A stretch of DNA of 64,000 nucleotides from positions 248,001-312,000 of the forward strand of contig JAFKJK010000009.1 of assembly GCA_017306015.1 (NCBI GenBank), in the 5' to 3' direction. The notes beneath the pieces were generated by a model that saw only the letters and a program-made list of their open reading frames with translations, was not told the origin of the DNA and made no database searches. The position numbers were made by a program, and so were the translations under genes. Shown piece after piece: positions 26,811 to 34,756 of the stretch (the stretch's first letter is position 1; every line of letters starts with the position of its first letter). Source of the DNA: Propionibacteriaceae bacterium (GTDB taxonomy: Bacteria; Actinomycetota; Actinomycetes; Propionibacteriales; Propionibacteriaceae).

Positions 26811-27682
26811 ACCCGCTGATCCTCGCGACCCTGGTCGGCTGCCTGCTCGCCTTCGGCGGCTGGGCGGTGCTGAGCGGCGCCGTCGTCGCGTCCCGTCCGC
26901 GACTGGGCGACGCGCTCGACCTCCTGGACGGACGCCTCAGCACCACCGAACCAGCGGCACGCCCCGACCGGCTCGGCGCCTGGGTACGGACGCGGCTCAA
27001 CCGTCCGGTCTCGGCCACGACCGAACGCCGGCTGCGCATGACCGGACGCAGCGTCGAGCGGCACTACACCACCAAGATGTTGCTTGCGGTCGGCGGCCTG
27101 ACGGTACCCCTGCTGGCCGCAGCGATCGGGACGCTCGTCGCCGGCGCGGCCGCTGCCCCGGTCGCGCTGGCCGCGCCGGTGCTCGGCGTCGCCGGCTTCC
27201 TCGTCCCCGACCTGCTGCTGGCCGCCGGCGACGAGGACACCACGCAGGACGCGACCGAAGCCCTGCTCACCTACGTCGACCTGGTCACCCTCGAACGGCT
27301 GGCCAACCGCTCCGGGGCGCAGGCCCTGCGGGCGGCGGCCGGGGTCAGCGACGTGACCGTCTTCGCAGCCATCCGGGACGCGCTGGAACGCGCCCGGCTC
27401 GAACAGCGTCCGCCGTACCCGGAACTGCGGCGCCTCGGCGCCGAACTGGAGTTGCCGGCGCTGGTCGACGTCGCGGACGTGATGAGCCTGGACGAGTCCG
27501 GCGCCTCGCTGGCCACCGCGCTGCAGGCCCGGGTCAAGGAGCTTCGCGACGCCCACCTCACCACCGCCAGGATCCAGGCCGCGGCGGTCTCGGAGCGGAT
27601 GACCTTCTTCATGGTCATCCCCGCCCTGGTGTTCGCCGCCTTCTTCCTGGTGCCCCCGATCCTCCGGCTGTTGGCCGGCTGA
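26807..27682 (+). CDS. tadC: Tad platform protein TadC
   Basis: A 291-residue membrane protein, the second platform subunit. The N-terminal helix is at residues 3-25; a helix pair lies near 85-130 and the C-terminal helix pair ends in FFLVPPILRLLAG. The T2SSF cytoplasmic core covers about 150-255. It starts at GTG overlapping the tadB stop. Bases 26853-27125 (residues about 16-106) are duplicated at 32313-32585, where they are fused in frame to a Nudix fragment. Confidence 0.9.
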   Translation: MNPLILATLVGCLLAFGGWAVLSGAVVASRPRLGDALDLLDGRLSTTEPAARPDRLGAWVRTRLNRPVSATTERRLRMTGRSVERHYTTKMLLAVGGLTVPLLAAAIGTLVAGAAAAPVALAAPVLGVAGFLVPDLLLAAGDEDTTQDATEALLTYVDLVTLERLANRSGAQALRAAAGVSDVTVFAAIRDALERARLEQRPPYPELRRLGAELELPALVDVADVMSLDESGASLATALQARVKELRDAHLTTARIQAAAVSERMTFFMVIPALVFAAFFLVPPILRLLAG

Positions 27683-27704
27683 ACCCCATTCCGAGGAGAA
27701 ACAG

Positions 27705-27887
27705 ATGAAGCTGGTGCACCTGGTGGTCGGCACCGTCCTGGCCCGCGCCATCCCCGGGCGGCAGGCGCAGCGCGGGCTGTCCCAGTCGACGGAGGTCGCC
27801 CTGCTGACGGGAGCGGTGGTGCTGATCGTCGCCGCCATCGTGACCGCGATCACCGTCTTCGTGAACGCCCGACTGCCGCGTCCCTAG
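27705..27887 (+). CDS. Flp-type pilin
   Basis: A 60-residue prepilin. A 23-residue leader ends in Gly and is followed by LSQSTEVALLTGAVVLIVAA, where Glu lies a few residues into the hydrophobic segment as in type IVb pilins. This is the expected structural subunit of the fibre assembled by TadA/TadB/TadC. It lies 22 bp after tadC with GAGGAG upstream. No prepilin peptidase is present in the window, so processing depends on a gene elsewhere. Confidence 0.82.
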   Translation: MKLVHLVVGTVLARAIPGRQAQRGLSQSTEVALLTGAVVLIVAAIVTAITVFVNARLPRP

Positions 27888-27896
27888 AGGAGGGCC

Positions 27897-28244
27897 ATGA
27901 ACCAGCGTGGGGTGTCGGAGTCGACGCAGTGGGCGCTGCTCACGCCCCTGGTGCTGCTGCTGACCCTCGGGCTGGTGCAACTGGGGGTGTGGCTGCATGC
28001 CCGGACGGTGGCCGGCGAGGCTGCCGCGACAGTCGCTGATCTGCTGGCCGCCGGCAGCCCAGGGGCGCTGGCCGCCGGTGAGCGGATCGCCGTCGCGTCC
28101 GGGCTGCGGGACGTGGCGATCACGACCGCGTGGGCGGACGGCCTGGTCGTGGTGACGGTGAGCGGCCGCGTCCCGATCTTCTTCGACGTCGGCCAGGGAC
28201 AGATCGCCGAGCGTGCCGTCCTTCCCGCCGAGGAGGCGCGATGA
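27897..28244 (+). CDS. TadE-like pseudopilin
   Basis: A 115-residue protein with a short cytoplasmic leader (NQRGVSES), a hydrophobic helix at about residues 12-32 and a small extracytoplasmic domain. TadE pseudopilins prime or join the Flp pilus. GAGGAGGGCC precedes the ATG, 9 bp after the pilin gene. The stop overlaps the next start. Confidence 0.8.
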   Translation: MNQRGVSESTQWALLTPLVLLLTLGLVQLGVWLHARTVAGEAAATVADLLAAGSPGALAAGERIAVASGLRDVAITTAWADGLVVVTVSGRVPIFFDVGQGQIAERAVLPAEEAR

Positions 28245-28687
28245 CGGTGCGGACGCTGACCCCCCGAGGCCGGGACCAGCGCGGCTCACTGTCGCTGGAG
28301 TTCGTCCTGCTGGTGCCGGCCCTGGTGCTGCTGTTCGGCGTGATGGTCGGCGGCGCCCGTGCCTGGATCGCCCGCAGCGGAGTCGAGCAGCTGGCCGCGG
28401 CTGCGGCGCGCGGCGCATCGCTGGAGCGGACGCCGGCCGAGGCCGAAGCCGCGGCGCAGCGACTCGCTGCAGCGCAGCTGGGCGTGGGCGGCATCCGGTG
28501 TTCGTCGGTGTCGGTGACCGTGGACGCCGGCGTCCTCGACTCACCCACCGGGACGCCGGGAGACGTGCGCGCAACGGTGCTGTGCGCCGTCCCGCTGGCG
28601 GACGTGCTCGTGCCCGGCTGGCCGGGAAGCATCGACGTGGGCGCCACGGCAGCAGCGGTGGCCGACAGCTATCGGGAGCGGAAATGA
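28241..28687 (+). CDS. TadE/TadF-like pseudopilin
   Basis: A 148-residue protein with leader RDQRGSLSLEFVLL, where the Gly/Ser-Leu-Glu pattern marks a pseudopilin cleavage site, then a membrane helix (about 18-40) and a soluble domain with two cysteines (CSS and VLCAV) that may form a disulfide outside the cell. AGGAGG precedes the ATG, which overlaps the previous stop; its own stop overlaps the next start. Confidence 0.82.
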   Translation: MTVRTLTPRGRDQRGSLSLEFVLLVPALVLLFGVMVGGARAWIARSGVEQLAAAAARGASLERTPAEAEAAAQRLAAAQLGVGGIRCSSVSVTVDAGVLDSPTGTPGDVRATVLCAVPLADVLVPGWPGSIDVGATAAAVADSYRERK

Positions 28688-31600
28688 AGCGCTGGATCTC
28701 CTCAGCACTGGCCAGTGGCACACTGGCCCTGATCATCGTCGGCGCACCCGTCGTCCTGCTCGCTTGGGGACGGCTCCCACGGCTCGACCGCGGCCTGTTC
28801 GGCCCGGCAGTGGACGGCTCGCTGCTGCTCGGCGCCCTGACCGCGGCCGGATGGCTCGCCTGGGCGGTGTTCCTGGTGGCCACGGTCGCCGAAGCCGTCG
28901 CGCTGCGTGCCGGACGCCGGGTCCGGGTACCCGGGATGCGCGCCGTCCAGCGGCTGGCCGGCGGGCTGCTGCTGCTCGCTGTGGCCGTCCTGCCCGCCGG
29001 GGGTGGTGAGCGGCCGGCCAGCCGGATCGTCGCGGCGGGCACCTCGGCCCTCGCACCAGCCGTCCCGGCGGTTGGCGTCCCGGGGGACGCGGGCTCGGGA
29101 GACGCCGGCTCCGGAGGCACCCACCCGGGAGACACGAGCCCGGACGTGGCCGCGGCGGCGTCCCCGCGCTACTCGGTACAGCGCGGCGACGACCTGTGGA
29201 CCGTCGCGGAGCGCCTCCTGGGCGACGGCCGCCAGTGGCGGCGGATCGCGGAGCTCAACCCGTCCCTGGCCGACCCGACCCGGGAGTTGGTCGCCGGCAC
29301 CCAGCTCGTGCTTCCCGAGCCGGTGGCTGCCGAGTCTGTGGCCGCTGAGACTGTGGCTGCTGAGCCTGTGGCCGGCGAGTCCGTGCGGGGCGGGCCAATC
29401 GACGCCGAGTCGGCAGCTCCCGAGTCCGTCGCTCCCGAGTCCGTAGCTCCCGAGTCGGCCTTTGACGACTCCGTGTCTGAGGTCGTCGACGAGCCCGTCC
29501 GCGCGCTCGCCGCGCCGGCACGGCCGGCCGCCACGCAGGAGGTGACGGTGCGGGTCCGCAAGGGCGACACGCTCAGTGAGCTCGCCGAACAGCATCTTGG
29601 CAAGGCCGGACGCTGGCCGCGGATCGCCGCGGCCAACCCGGTGATCACCGATCCCGACCACATCGAGATCGGCTGGAGGCTGACCATTCCGGGGGCGCGG
29701 AGAGCGTTGTCGGCGCAGGAGCCGGCGGGCGAAGCGGGCTCGGCTCCAGGACGCGCCGCCGACGGGACTGCGGGCGATCCGGGGCCAGCCCCCGGGGCAT
29801 CGAGCCGCCCGGCGATGCCGCCGGAGCCAGCCTCGTCCGCTACGTCGGATGGTTCGCCTGACCGCTCGGGGACCGACCCCGTCGCACCGTCGTCCGTCGG
29901 GTCGTCGGGCATCTCTCCAGAGCCGTCCGGCGAGCCAGGAATCGCCGGCGGTCCATCCGGGGGGCGGCGAACCACTCCAGCCGCGTCGCGGTCCGGCGAG
30001 CCGGAGGCCGGCCCCACGCCGTCCGTCCGACCAAACGCGGACGCACCGCCGTCCGGCGTGTCTTCCGCCGGCCCCACTCCGTCCGTCCGAGCGGACGCCG
30101 ACGCCGCACCGTCCGGCGGGCCGGTGGCCGCCTCGACGCCACTGCCGAGCGAGTCAGGAACCGGGGCCTCGCGACCGTCCGGCGCAAACACGCCGACGCC
30201 CAGCCCCGAAGTGGGCGGCACCGATTCAGCGACGCCCCAAACGCCGGCACCGGACGACGGCCAGCCGCTCCGCGCTCCCCTCACGGTCGGGACGCTGGCC
30301 GCAGCCGCACTGGTCGGCACTCTGGAGGCGCGCCGGGCGCTCCGCGAACGGGCGCGTCCGCTGGGCCGACACCAGCCGCCGGCCTCGGCCGAGGCCGACC
30401 GGCTGCGCACCGCCCTGCGGATCGAGCAACGCCCGGCCAGCCTGGACGGACTGGCCGCCACGTTGCGCAGGCTCGGGCGGCACTGCCACACCTCCGGGCT
30501 CGACCTGCCGGATCTGGCCGCCGTCCGGGTCGGCGTGGACTCGATCGAGTTCGAGTGGGCCGAGCCCTGCTCCTCACCCCCGCCGGGATTCAGCGGCGAC
30601 ACAACGCGCTGGGTCGCAGCGCCGCCGGTCGCCGACGAGCCGGACCATCCCTGTCCCTACCCGGCTCTGGTCAGCCTCGGCACGGCCGCGGACGGCGGTG
30701 TGCTGCTGGTCGATGCCGAGCGGTCCCGCGTCCTCGGCGTCGCCGGCAGCGCCGAGCTGCAGGCGGACGCGCTGAGCGCCATGGGTGTCGAGCTCGCCTG
30801 CGCACCCTGGAGCCGCGAAGCGCGTCTGGTCGTCTGCGGGCGGGGCGCCGAGCTGGTCCAGCGGGCCGGGGAGGAGCGCGTCCAGGCCGTGCCGCAGCCG
30901 AAGGCGCTCACCCTGCTGCGCACGGTGGTCGCGGAACGCCGGGCGGCGCTGGCGTCCGAACCGCTCCGGAGGCTGCGCGTCGACCCCGACCGCGCGGACG
31001 CCGTCGCACCGTACGTCTTCCTGTTCCTGGACGGCGTGGCCGACGAGACGCTCGCCGAGGTCGAGCAACTGCTGGCCGGCGAGCCGGCCGGGGTGGCGAT
31101 CATCGTCCCAACAGGCAGCGCCGCGCCGGCGCTGTGGCAGGTCAGCGGGGATCCGGCCCGCCCCGACGGCACGCTCGCCGGGCGTCCGGGCAGTCTCGCC
31201 GCGCACGCGATCTCGGCGTCCGCACGCGAGAGCCTCGGCGAGCTGCTCGCTGACGCCGAGCCCCTACCCGCGCCCTGGTGGGCGCAGGACAACGTCTATC
31301 CGCTGCCGAGCCGAGCCGAGGAAGAAGTGGACATCGTCAGACTCTCCGGGCAGGCCCGGCACCCGCGCCTGTTGTTGATCGGGCCGGCCGACCTGGTCGG
31401 TGCCGGCGGGCCGGAGCCCACCCGCTCCCGCCAGCAGCTGGTCGAGCTGTGCGCATGGCTGGTGGAGCATCCGGGAGGAACGGCCACCCAGATGGCGACC
31501 GGCATGGCGCTGGCGGAGGGGACGCGGCGGTCGAACCTGAGCCGGCTCCGGACCTGGCTCGGCGAGGATCCGGACGGCCGGGCGTACCTGCCGGAGGCGT

Positions 31601-32082
31601 ACTCGGGACGGATCAGGCTGCACTCGGCGATCACGTCGGACTGGCAGCAGGTACAGGTGATGCTGCGCCCGGGACTCGAGCGCGTCCCGGACTCGACATT
31701 GGTGGCGGTACTCGACCTCGTCCGCGGGGCACCGCTGGCCGACGCCGCTCCCGGCCAGTGGTACTGGGCCGAGGAACTGCGCACCGAGATCTCCGCAGCG
31801 CTGCGGGACGTCGGCGTCGTCCTCACCGAGCGGGCACTGCGAGTTCACGACCTCGACCTGGCCCGCTGGGCGGCGTCCCGAGCACTCACAGTCGCACCGG
31901 AAGACGAACTGCTGCTGCGCGCGCGACTGACCACCGAATACCAGGCCGGACACCTCACCGACTGTGAACGCCTGGTCAACCAACTCACCCGACAGGCGAA
32001 GATCCTCGGCGTCGACCTGATGCCCGAGACCATCGAACTCTGCCAACGCGTCATCGAAGGCCAACTCCGCGCCCGAGCCTGA
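28684..32082 (+). CDS. Membrane LysM-BTAD protein of the Tad operon
   Basis: A 1,132-residue multidomain protein. Three N-terminal membrane helices (about 7-28, 46-70, 95-112) are followed by two LysM peptidoglycan-binding domains at about 161-212 and 285-336. A long Pro/Ser/Ala-rich linker leads to a further membrane helix near 534-550. The C-terminal part contains a winged-helix-like region from about 890 and a BTAD-type tetratricopeptide domain to the end, as in SARP-type activators. The topology places LysM outside and BTAD inside, so it could pass a cell-wall or pilus signal to transcription; this is inference. The ATG overlaps the pseudopilin stop. The gene is followed by repeats and by fragments of itself. 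Confidence 0.85.
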   Translation: MKRWISSALASGTLALIIVGAPVVLLAWGRLPRLDRGLFGPAVDGSLLLGALTAAGWLAWAVFLVATVAEAVALRAGRRVRVPGMRAVQRLAGGLLLLAVAVLPAGGGERPASRIVAAGTSALAPAVPAVGVPGDAGSGDAGSGGTHPGDTSPDVAAAASPRYSVQRGDDLWTVAERLLGDGRQWRRIAELNPSLADPTRELVAGTQLVLPEPVAAESVAAETVAAEPVAGESVRGGPIDAESAAPESVAPESVAPESAFDDSVSEVVDEPVRALAAPARPAATQEVTVRVRKGDTLSELAEQHLGKAGRWPRIAAANPVITDPDHIEIGWRLTIPGARRALSAQEPAGEAGSAPGRAADGTAGDPGPAPGASSRPAMPPEPASSATSDGSPDRSGTDPVAPSSVGSSGISPEPSGEPGIAGGPSGGRRTTPAASRSGEPEAGPTPSVRPNADAPPSGVSSAGPTPSVRADADAAPSGGPVAASTPLPSESGTGASRPSGANTPTPSPEVGGTDSATPQTPAPDDGQPLRAPLTVGTLAAAALVGTLEARRALRERARPLGRHQPPASAEADRLRTALRIEQRPASLDGLAATLRRLGRHCHTSGLDLPDLAAVRVGVDSIEFEWAEPCSSPPPGFSGDTTRWVAAPPVADEPDHPCPYPALVSLGTAADGGVLLVDAERSRVLGVAGSAELQADALSAMGVELACAPWSREARLVVCGRGAELVQRAGEERVQAVPQPKALTLLRTVVAERRAALASEPLRRLRVDPDRADAVAPYVFLFLDGVADETLAEVEQLLAGEPAGVAIIVPTGSAAPALWQVSGDPARPDGTLAGRPGSLAAHAISASARESLGELLADAEPLPAPWWAQDNVYPLPSRAEEEVDIVRLSGQARHPRLLLIGPADLVGAGGPEPTRSRQQLVELCAWLVEHPGGTATQMATGMALAEGTRRSNLSRLRTWLGEDPDGRAYLPEAYSGRIRLHSAITSDWQQVQVMLRPGLERVPDSTLVAVLDLVRGAPLADAAPGQWYWAEELRTEISAALRDVGVVLTERALRVHDLDLARWAASRALTVAPEDELLLRARLTTEYQAGHLTDCERLVNQLTRQAKILGVDLMPETIELCQRVIEGQLRARA
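29320..29462 (+). repeat. Coding 15-bp tandem repeats in the inter-LysM linker
   Basis: Near-tandem 15-bp units encode VAAES/VAAET/VAAEP and then SVAPE repeats between the two LysM domains. They give an acidic, flexible spacer whose length could vary by slippage. Confidence 0.7.
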
Positions 32083-32086
32083 AGAA

Positions 32087-32162
32087 GTGAACCGAAGTAC
32101 CTGTCCCCGACCGTTCACCTGCCTGAGACGCGTGAACCGAAGTACCTGTCCCCGACGGTTCA
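32087..32162 (+). repeat. Two copies of repeat family A after the LysM-BTAD gene
   Basis: Units at 32087-32118 and 32132-32162 each have GTGAACC and GGTTCAC-like ends around AAGTACCTGTCCCC. They begin 5 bp after the stop codon. The same pair, with small changes, occurs at 34155-34243 in the duplicated copy. Confidence 0.85.
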
Positions 32163-32194
32163 GGCATCGCGGCTGCACGCGAACGGCACCGGGC

Positions 32195-32200
32195 TATGCT
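32195..32200 (+). promoter_or_regulatory. -10 hexamer kept in the truncated Nudix copy
   Basis: TATGCT followed by CACGCG and the GTG at 32207, identical to the element before the intact Nudix gene (34274-34279). It should still drive transcription of the chimeric frame. Confidence 0.5.
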
Positions 32201-32206
32201 CACGCG

Positions 32207-32803
32207 GTGCCGTCCATCCGCAACATCGCCGTCGGGCTTCCGGTCCGAGACGGCCACGTCCTGGTCCTGCACGGACGCGACCCGGCGAAGCGCGAGACGT
32301 TCACCCGCGCGATCGGCGGCTGGGCGGTGCTGAGCGGCACCGTCGTCGCGTCCCGTCCGCGACTGGGCGACGCGCTCGACCTCCTGGACGGACGCCTCAG
32401 CACCACCGAACCAGCGGCAGGCCCCGACCGGCTCGGCGCCTGGGTACGGACGCGGCTCAACCGTCCGGTCTCGGCCACGACCGAACGCCGGCTGCGCATG
32501 ACCGGACGCAGCGTCGAGCGGCACTACACCACCAAGACGTTGCTTGCGGCCGGCGGCCTGACGGTCCCCCTGCTGGCCGCAGCGAACCTACACAAGCTCG
32601 ACGCCTGGGAACAGACGCTACCGAAGCTTGACGCACAAGGCCGCGGCCCGATCCGACCAGTCACTATCAGGAGACGAGACCTTCTCGGCCTCGGCGCTAG
32701 GCTCCCAAATCGACCACCATGCGTTCCGCGAGAGGCCGCACCCGTCACCCAAGCGGCGAAGCTGTGGCCCGAAACCACGCAGACCCCGTCAACGACGATC
32801 TGA
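32207..32803 (+). pseudogene. Chimeric Nudix-TadC frame created by tandem duplication
   Basis: An open 198-codon frame. The first 37 codons equal the start of the Nudix protein encoded at 34286, up to TRAIG. It then continues in frame as TadC residues about 16-106 and ends in 72 residues of unrelated sequence. The join has a 6-bp microhomology, TCGGCG, shared by both parents. Neither parental function can survive: the Nudix box is lost and TadC is a fragment with one potential membrane segment. The promoter and start codon are intact, so it may be expressed. Confidence 0.75.
32313..32585 (+). repeat. Duplicated tadC segment (copy of 26853-27125)
   Basis: Aligned without gaps at a constant offset of 5,460 bp and differing at only a handful of positions. 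It is the left end of the second copy of a tandem duplication; homology stops abruptly after AGCGA. Confidence 0.9.
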
Positions 32804-32976
32804 AGGCCACGATCCTTCCGGTAAGCGAGGCGCTGCAGCGTGCGAAGAGAGCTACAAACCGGTTAGCAGCCGATCTGCCCTGGGAAGCCAGAATCAGCTT
32901 TTCAGGATCGTCGCTGAGACTGCGTCATCGACAACACTGATCGAGGTGAACACGCTCCGTTCGCGTAAAATCCTCC
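32586..32976. other. Unmatched lower-GC segment
   Basis: About 390 bp with visibly lower GC than its surroundings, inserted between the tadC fragment and a lipoprotein gene. It carries the tail of the chimeric frame and a weak 73-codon frame (32719-32940, NDDLKATILPVSEALQRAK) that I do not recognise and would not call a gene. It matches nothing else in the window. Confidence 0.5.
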
Positions 32977-33420
32977 TCAACTAGCAACTATGAAGAACCG
33001 ACCCAAAGCACGACACGCCTCTGGCACCGATACAACCTGAAGGTTGACCGACTCGGAGAACCCTCCCGTCAGGGCTATGACTGACCCTTCGGGGTATGGC
33101 TTCCCCGCGTAGGTGAGCCCCTCGGCCGGGTCCCAGGCCACGGTCCCCTCGACAAAGACGGGCACAACCGGATCAGCGCCGGCCTCGTGGATTTGAAGAC
33201 AGTCGTCCACCAGCGTTACTTGGCCTCGAAGTCTCGCTTCAAGGCCAATCTCGGGCTTCGGACCGAGCGCCAGGACACCAGCGCCCGCCGCCGTTGGCTT
33301 CGGCGAATCCGGCGTACAACCGCCAATCATCAAGACTCCTGCGAAAACTAGTACGGCGACCCCGACGGGACGACAATGTGCCCATACCCGTGCCGGGGTG
33401 AGTCGGGGAAAAACTGCCAT
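32977..33420 (-). CDS. Small hypothetical lipoprotein
   Basis: A 147-residue protein. I start it at the ATG at 33420 (MAVFPRLTPARVWAHC) because this gives a proper signal peptide with hydrophobic core GVAVLVFAGVLMI and lipobox IGGC (Cys about 34); the frame is open for 37 more codons upstream but they would bury the signal. The mature part has no recognised domain and contains two Cys. It lies inside the decayed duplication, on the strand opposite to all neighbours, which suggests arrival by insertion. Confidence 0.6.
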   Translation of the reverse strand: MAVFPRLTPARVWAHCRPVGVAVLVFAGVLMIGGCTPDSPKPTAAGAGVLALGPKPEIGLEARLRGQVTLVDDCLQIHEAGADPVVPVFVEGTVAWDPAEGLTYAGKPYPEGSVIALTGGFSESVNLQVVSVPEACRALGRFFIVAS

Positions 33421-33572
33421 GCTCGAAGCTAGCGCTGGCACGTCGAACCGGTCAAGGCTCAAATCGACGCCTTTCCAGGGCAGTCGTTTCAGGTCCCGCT
33501 CCAGAACGCGCGCCGACGGGATTCCCGGCAATCCGGGGCCGTGGCCGGCGCGCCCAACGACCCGGGGATGCA

Positions 33573-34150
33573 GCCGGAGCCAGCCTCGTCTGCTATGTCG
33601 GATGGTTCGCCAGACGGTTCCGGGACCGGTCCGATCACGTCGCCGTCCGCTGGAGCGGTGATCAATCCAGAGCCATCCGGCGAGTCGGGGCGACGCAACG
33701 CGCTGGGTCGTAGCGCTGCCGGTCGCCGACGAGCCGGATCATCCCTGCCCCTACCCGGCTCGGGTCAGCCTCGGCACGGCCGCGGACGGCGGTGTGCTGC
33801 TGGTCGATGCCGAGCGGCCCCGCGTCCTCGGCGTCGCCGGCGGCGCGTACCTGCCGGAGGCGAACTCGGGACGGATCAGGCTGCACTCGGCGATCACGTC
33901 GGACTGGCAGCAGGTACAGGTGATGCTGCGCCCGGGACTCGAGCGCGTCCCGGACTCGACATTGCTGGCGGTACTCGACCTCGTCCGCGGGGCACCGCTG
34001 GCCGACGCCGCTCCCGGCCAGTGGTACTGGGCCGAGGAACTGCGCACCGAGATCTCCGCAGCGCTGCGAGACGTCGGCGTCGACCTGATGCCCGAGACCA
34101 TCGAACTCTGCCAACGCGTCATCGAAGGCCAACTCCGCGCCCGAGCCTGA
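33573..34150 (+). pseudogene. Decayed second copy of the LysM-BTAD gene
   Basis: Four collinear pieces of the gene at 28684-32082. They are 33573-33680 (linker, from about 29821), 33693-33840 (from about 30599), 33845-34073 (from about 31582) and 34074-34150 (from 32006 to the stop). The last join lies exactly at a 9-bp repeat, TCGGCGTCG, present at 31811 and 32006. The second, third and fourth pieces are in one frame, leaving a 118-codon open frame at 33794-34150 that keeps the C-terminal BTAD end. The first piece is frameshifted relative to them. The linker piece is clearly more diverged than the other three. Confidence 0.85.
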
Positions 34151-34154
34151 AGAA

Positions 34155-34243
34155 GTGAACCGAAGTACCTGTCCCCGACCGTTCACCTCGACGGTTCACC
34201 TGCCTGACAAGCGTGAACCGAAGTACCTGTCCCCGACGGTTCA
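34155..34243 (+). repeat. Two copies of repeat family A before the Nudix gene
   Basis: Units at 34155-34186 and 34213-34243 duplicate those at 32087-32162, with an extra partial ACGGTTCAC between them. They lie between the BTAD remnant stop and the Nudix promoter. Confidence 0.85.
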
Positions 34244-34273
34244 GGCATCGCGGCTGCGCGAACGGCACCGGGC

Positions 34274-34279
34274 TATGCT
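34274..34279 (+). promoter_or_regulatory. -10 hexamer of a probable leaderless promoter for the Nudix gene
   Basis: TATGCT, then 6 nt, then the GTG at 34286, with no ribosome site between. Confidence 0.55.
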
Positions 34280-34285
34280 CACGCG

Positions 34286-34711
34286 GTGCCGTCCATCCGC
34301 AACATCGCCGTCGGGCTTCCGGTCCGAGACGGCCACGTCCTGGTCCTGCACGGACGCGACCCCGCGAAGCGCGAGACGTTCACCCGCGCGATCGGCGTCG
34401 GCATCGAATTCGGCGAGACGGCCGAGGCGGCCCTCCGCCGGGAGTTCGTCGAGGAGCTGGGGATCCGGCTGGATCGGGTGCAGCTGCTCGGCGTGACGGA
34501 GAACCTCTTCGAGTACGAGGGCCGGCCCGGGCACGAGATCGTCCACGTCTTCGCCGTCGAAGCCGCCGAACTCGACGCGATCCCATTGGACGCGCAGTTG
34601 CACATCCTCGACGAGGGCAGCCCGGTCACCTGGGTCCGGATCAGTGAGCTGGATCGGCCGCTCTACCCCAACGGGGTCGTCGATCTGCTGCACATCCGCG
34701 AACCGCAATGA
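34286..34711 (+). CDS. Nudix hydrolase
   Basis: A 141-residue cytoplasmic Nudix protein that probably hydrolyses a nucleoside diphosphate derivative. The Nudix box reads GIEFGETAEAALRREFVEEL (about residues 40-59) and keeps the catalytic REFVEE. The Gly that normally opens the box (GX5E) is Val here. It starts at GTG without a ribosome site. It probably lay originally just after the single LysM-BTAD gene; the duplication moved it. Its first 112 bp are repeated at 32207-32318. Confidence 0.85.
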   Translation: MPSIRNIAVGLPVRDGHVLVLHGRDPAKRETFTRAIGVGIEFGETAEAALRREFVEELGIRLDRVQLLGVTENLFEYEGRPGHEIVHVFAVEAAELDAIPLDAQLHILDEGSPVTWVRISELDRPLYPNGVVDLLHIREPQ

Positions 34712-34756
34712 GGACGGTGCCACTGCGGTTCACCGGCTGTCGTCCACAATGAGCCG

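Noticed and set aside
32719..32940. 73-codon frame in the insert
   Set aside because: No ribosome site, no recognisable domain, overlaps the chimeric frame; recorded only as part of the unmatched segment.
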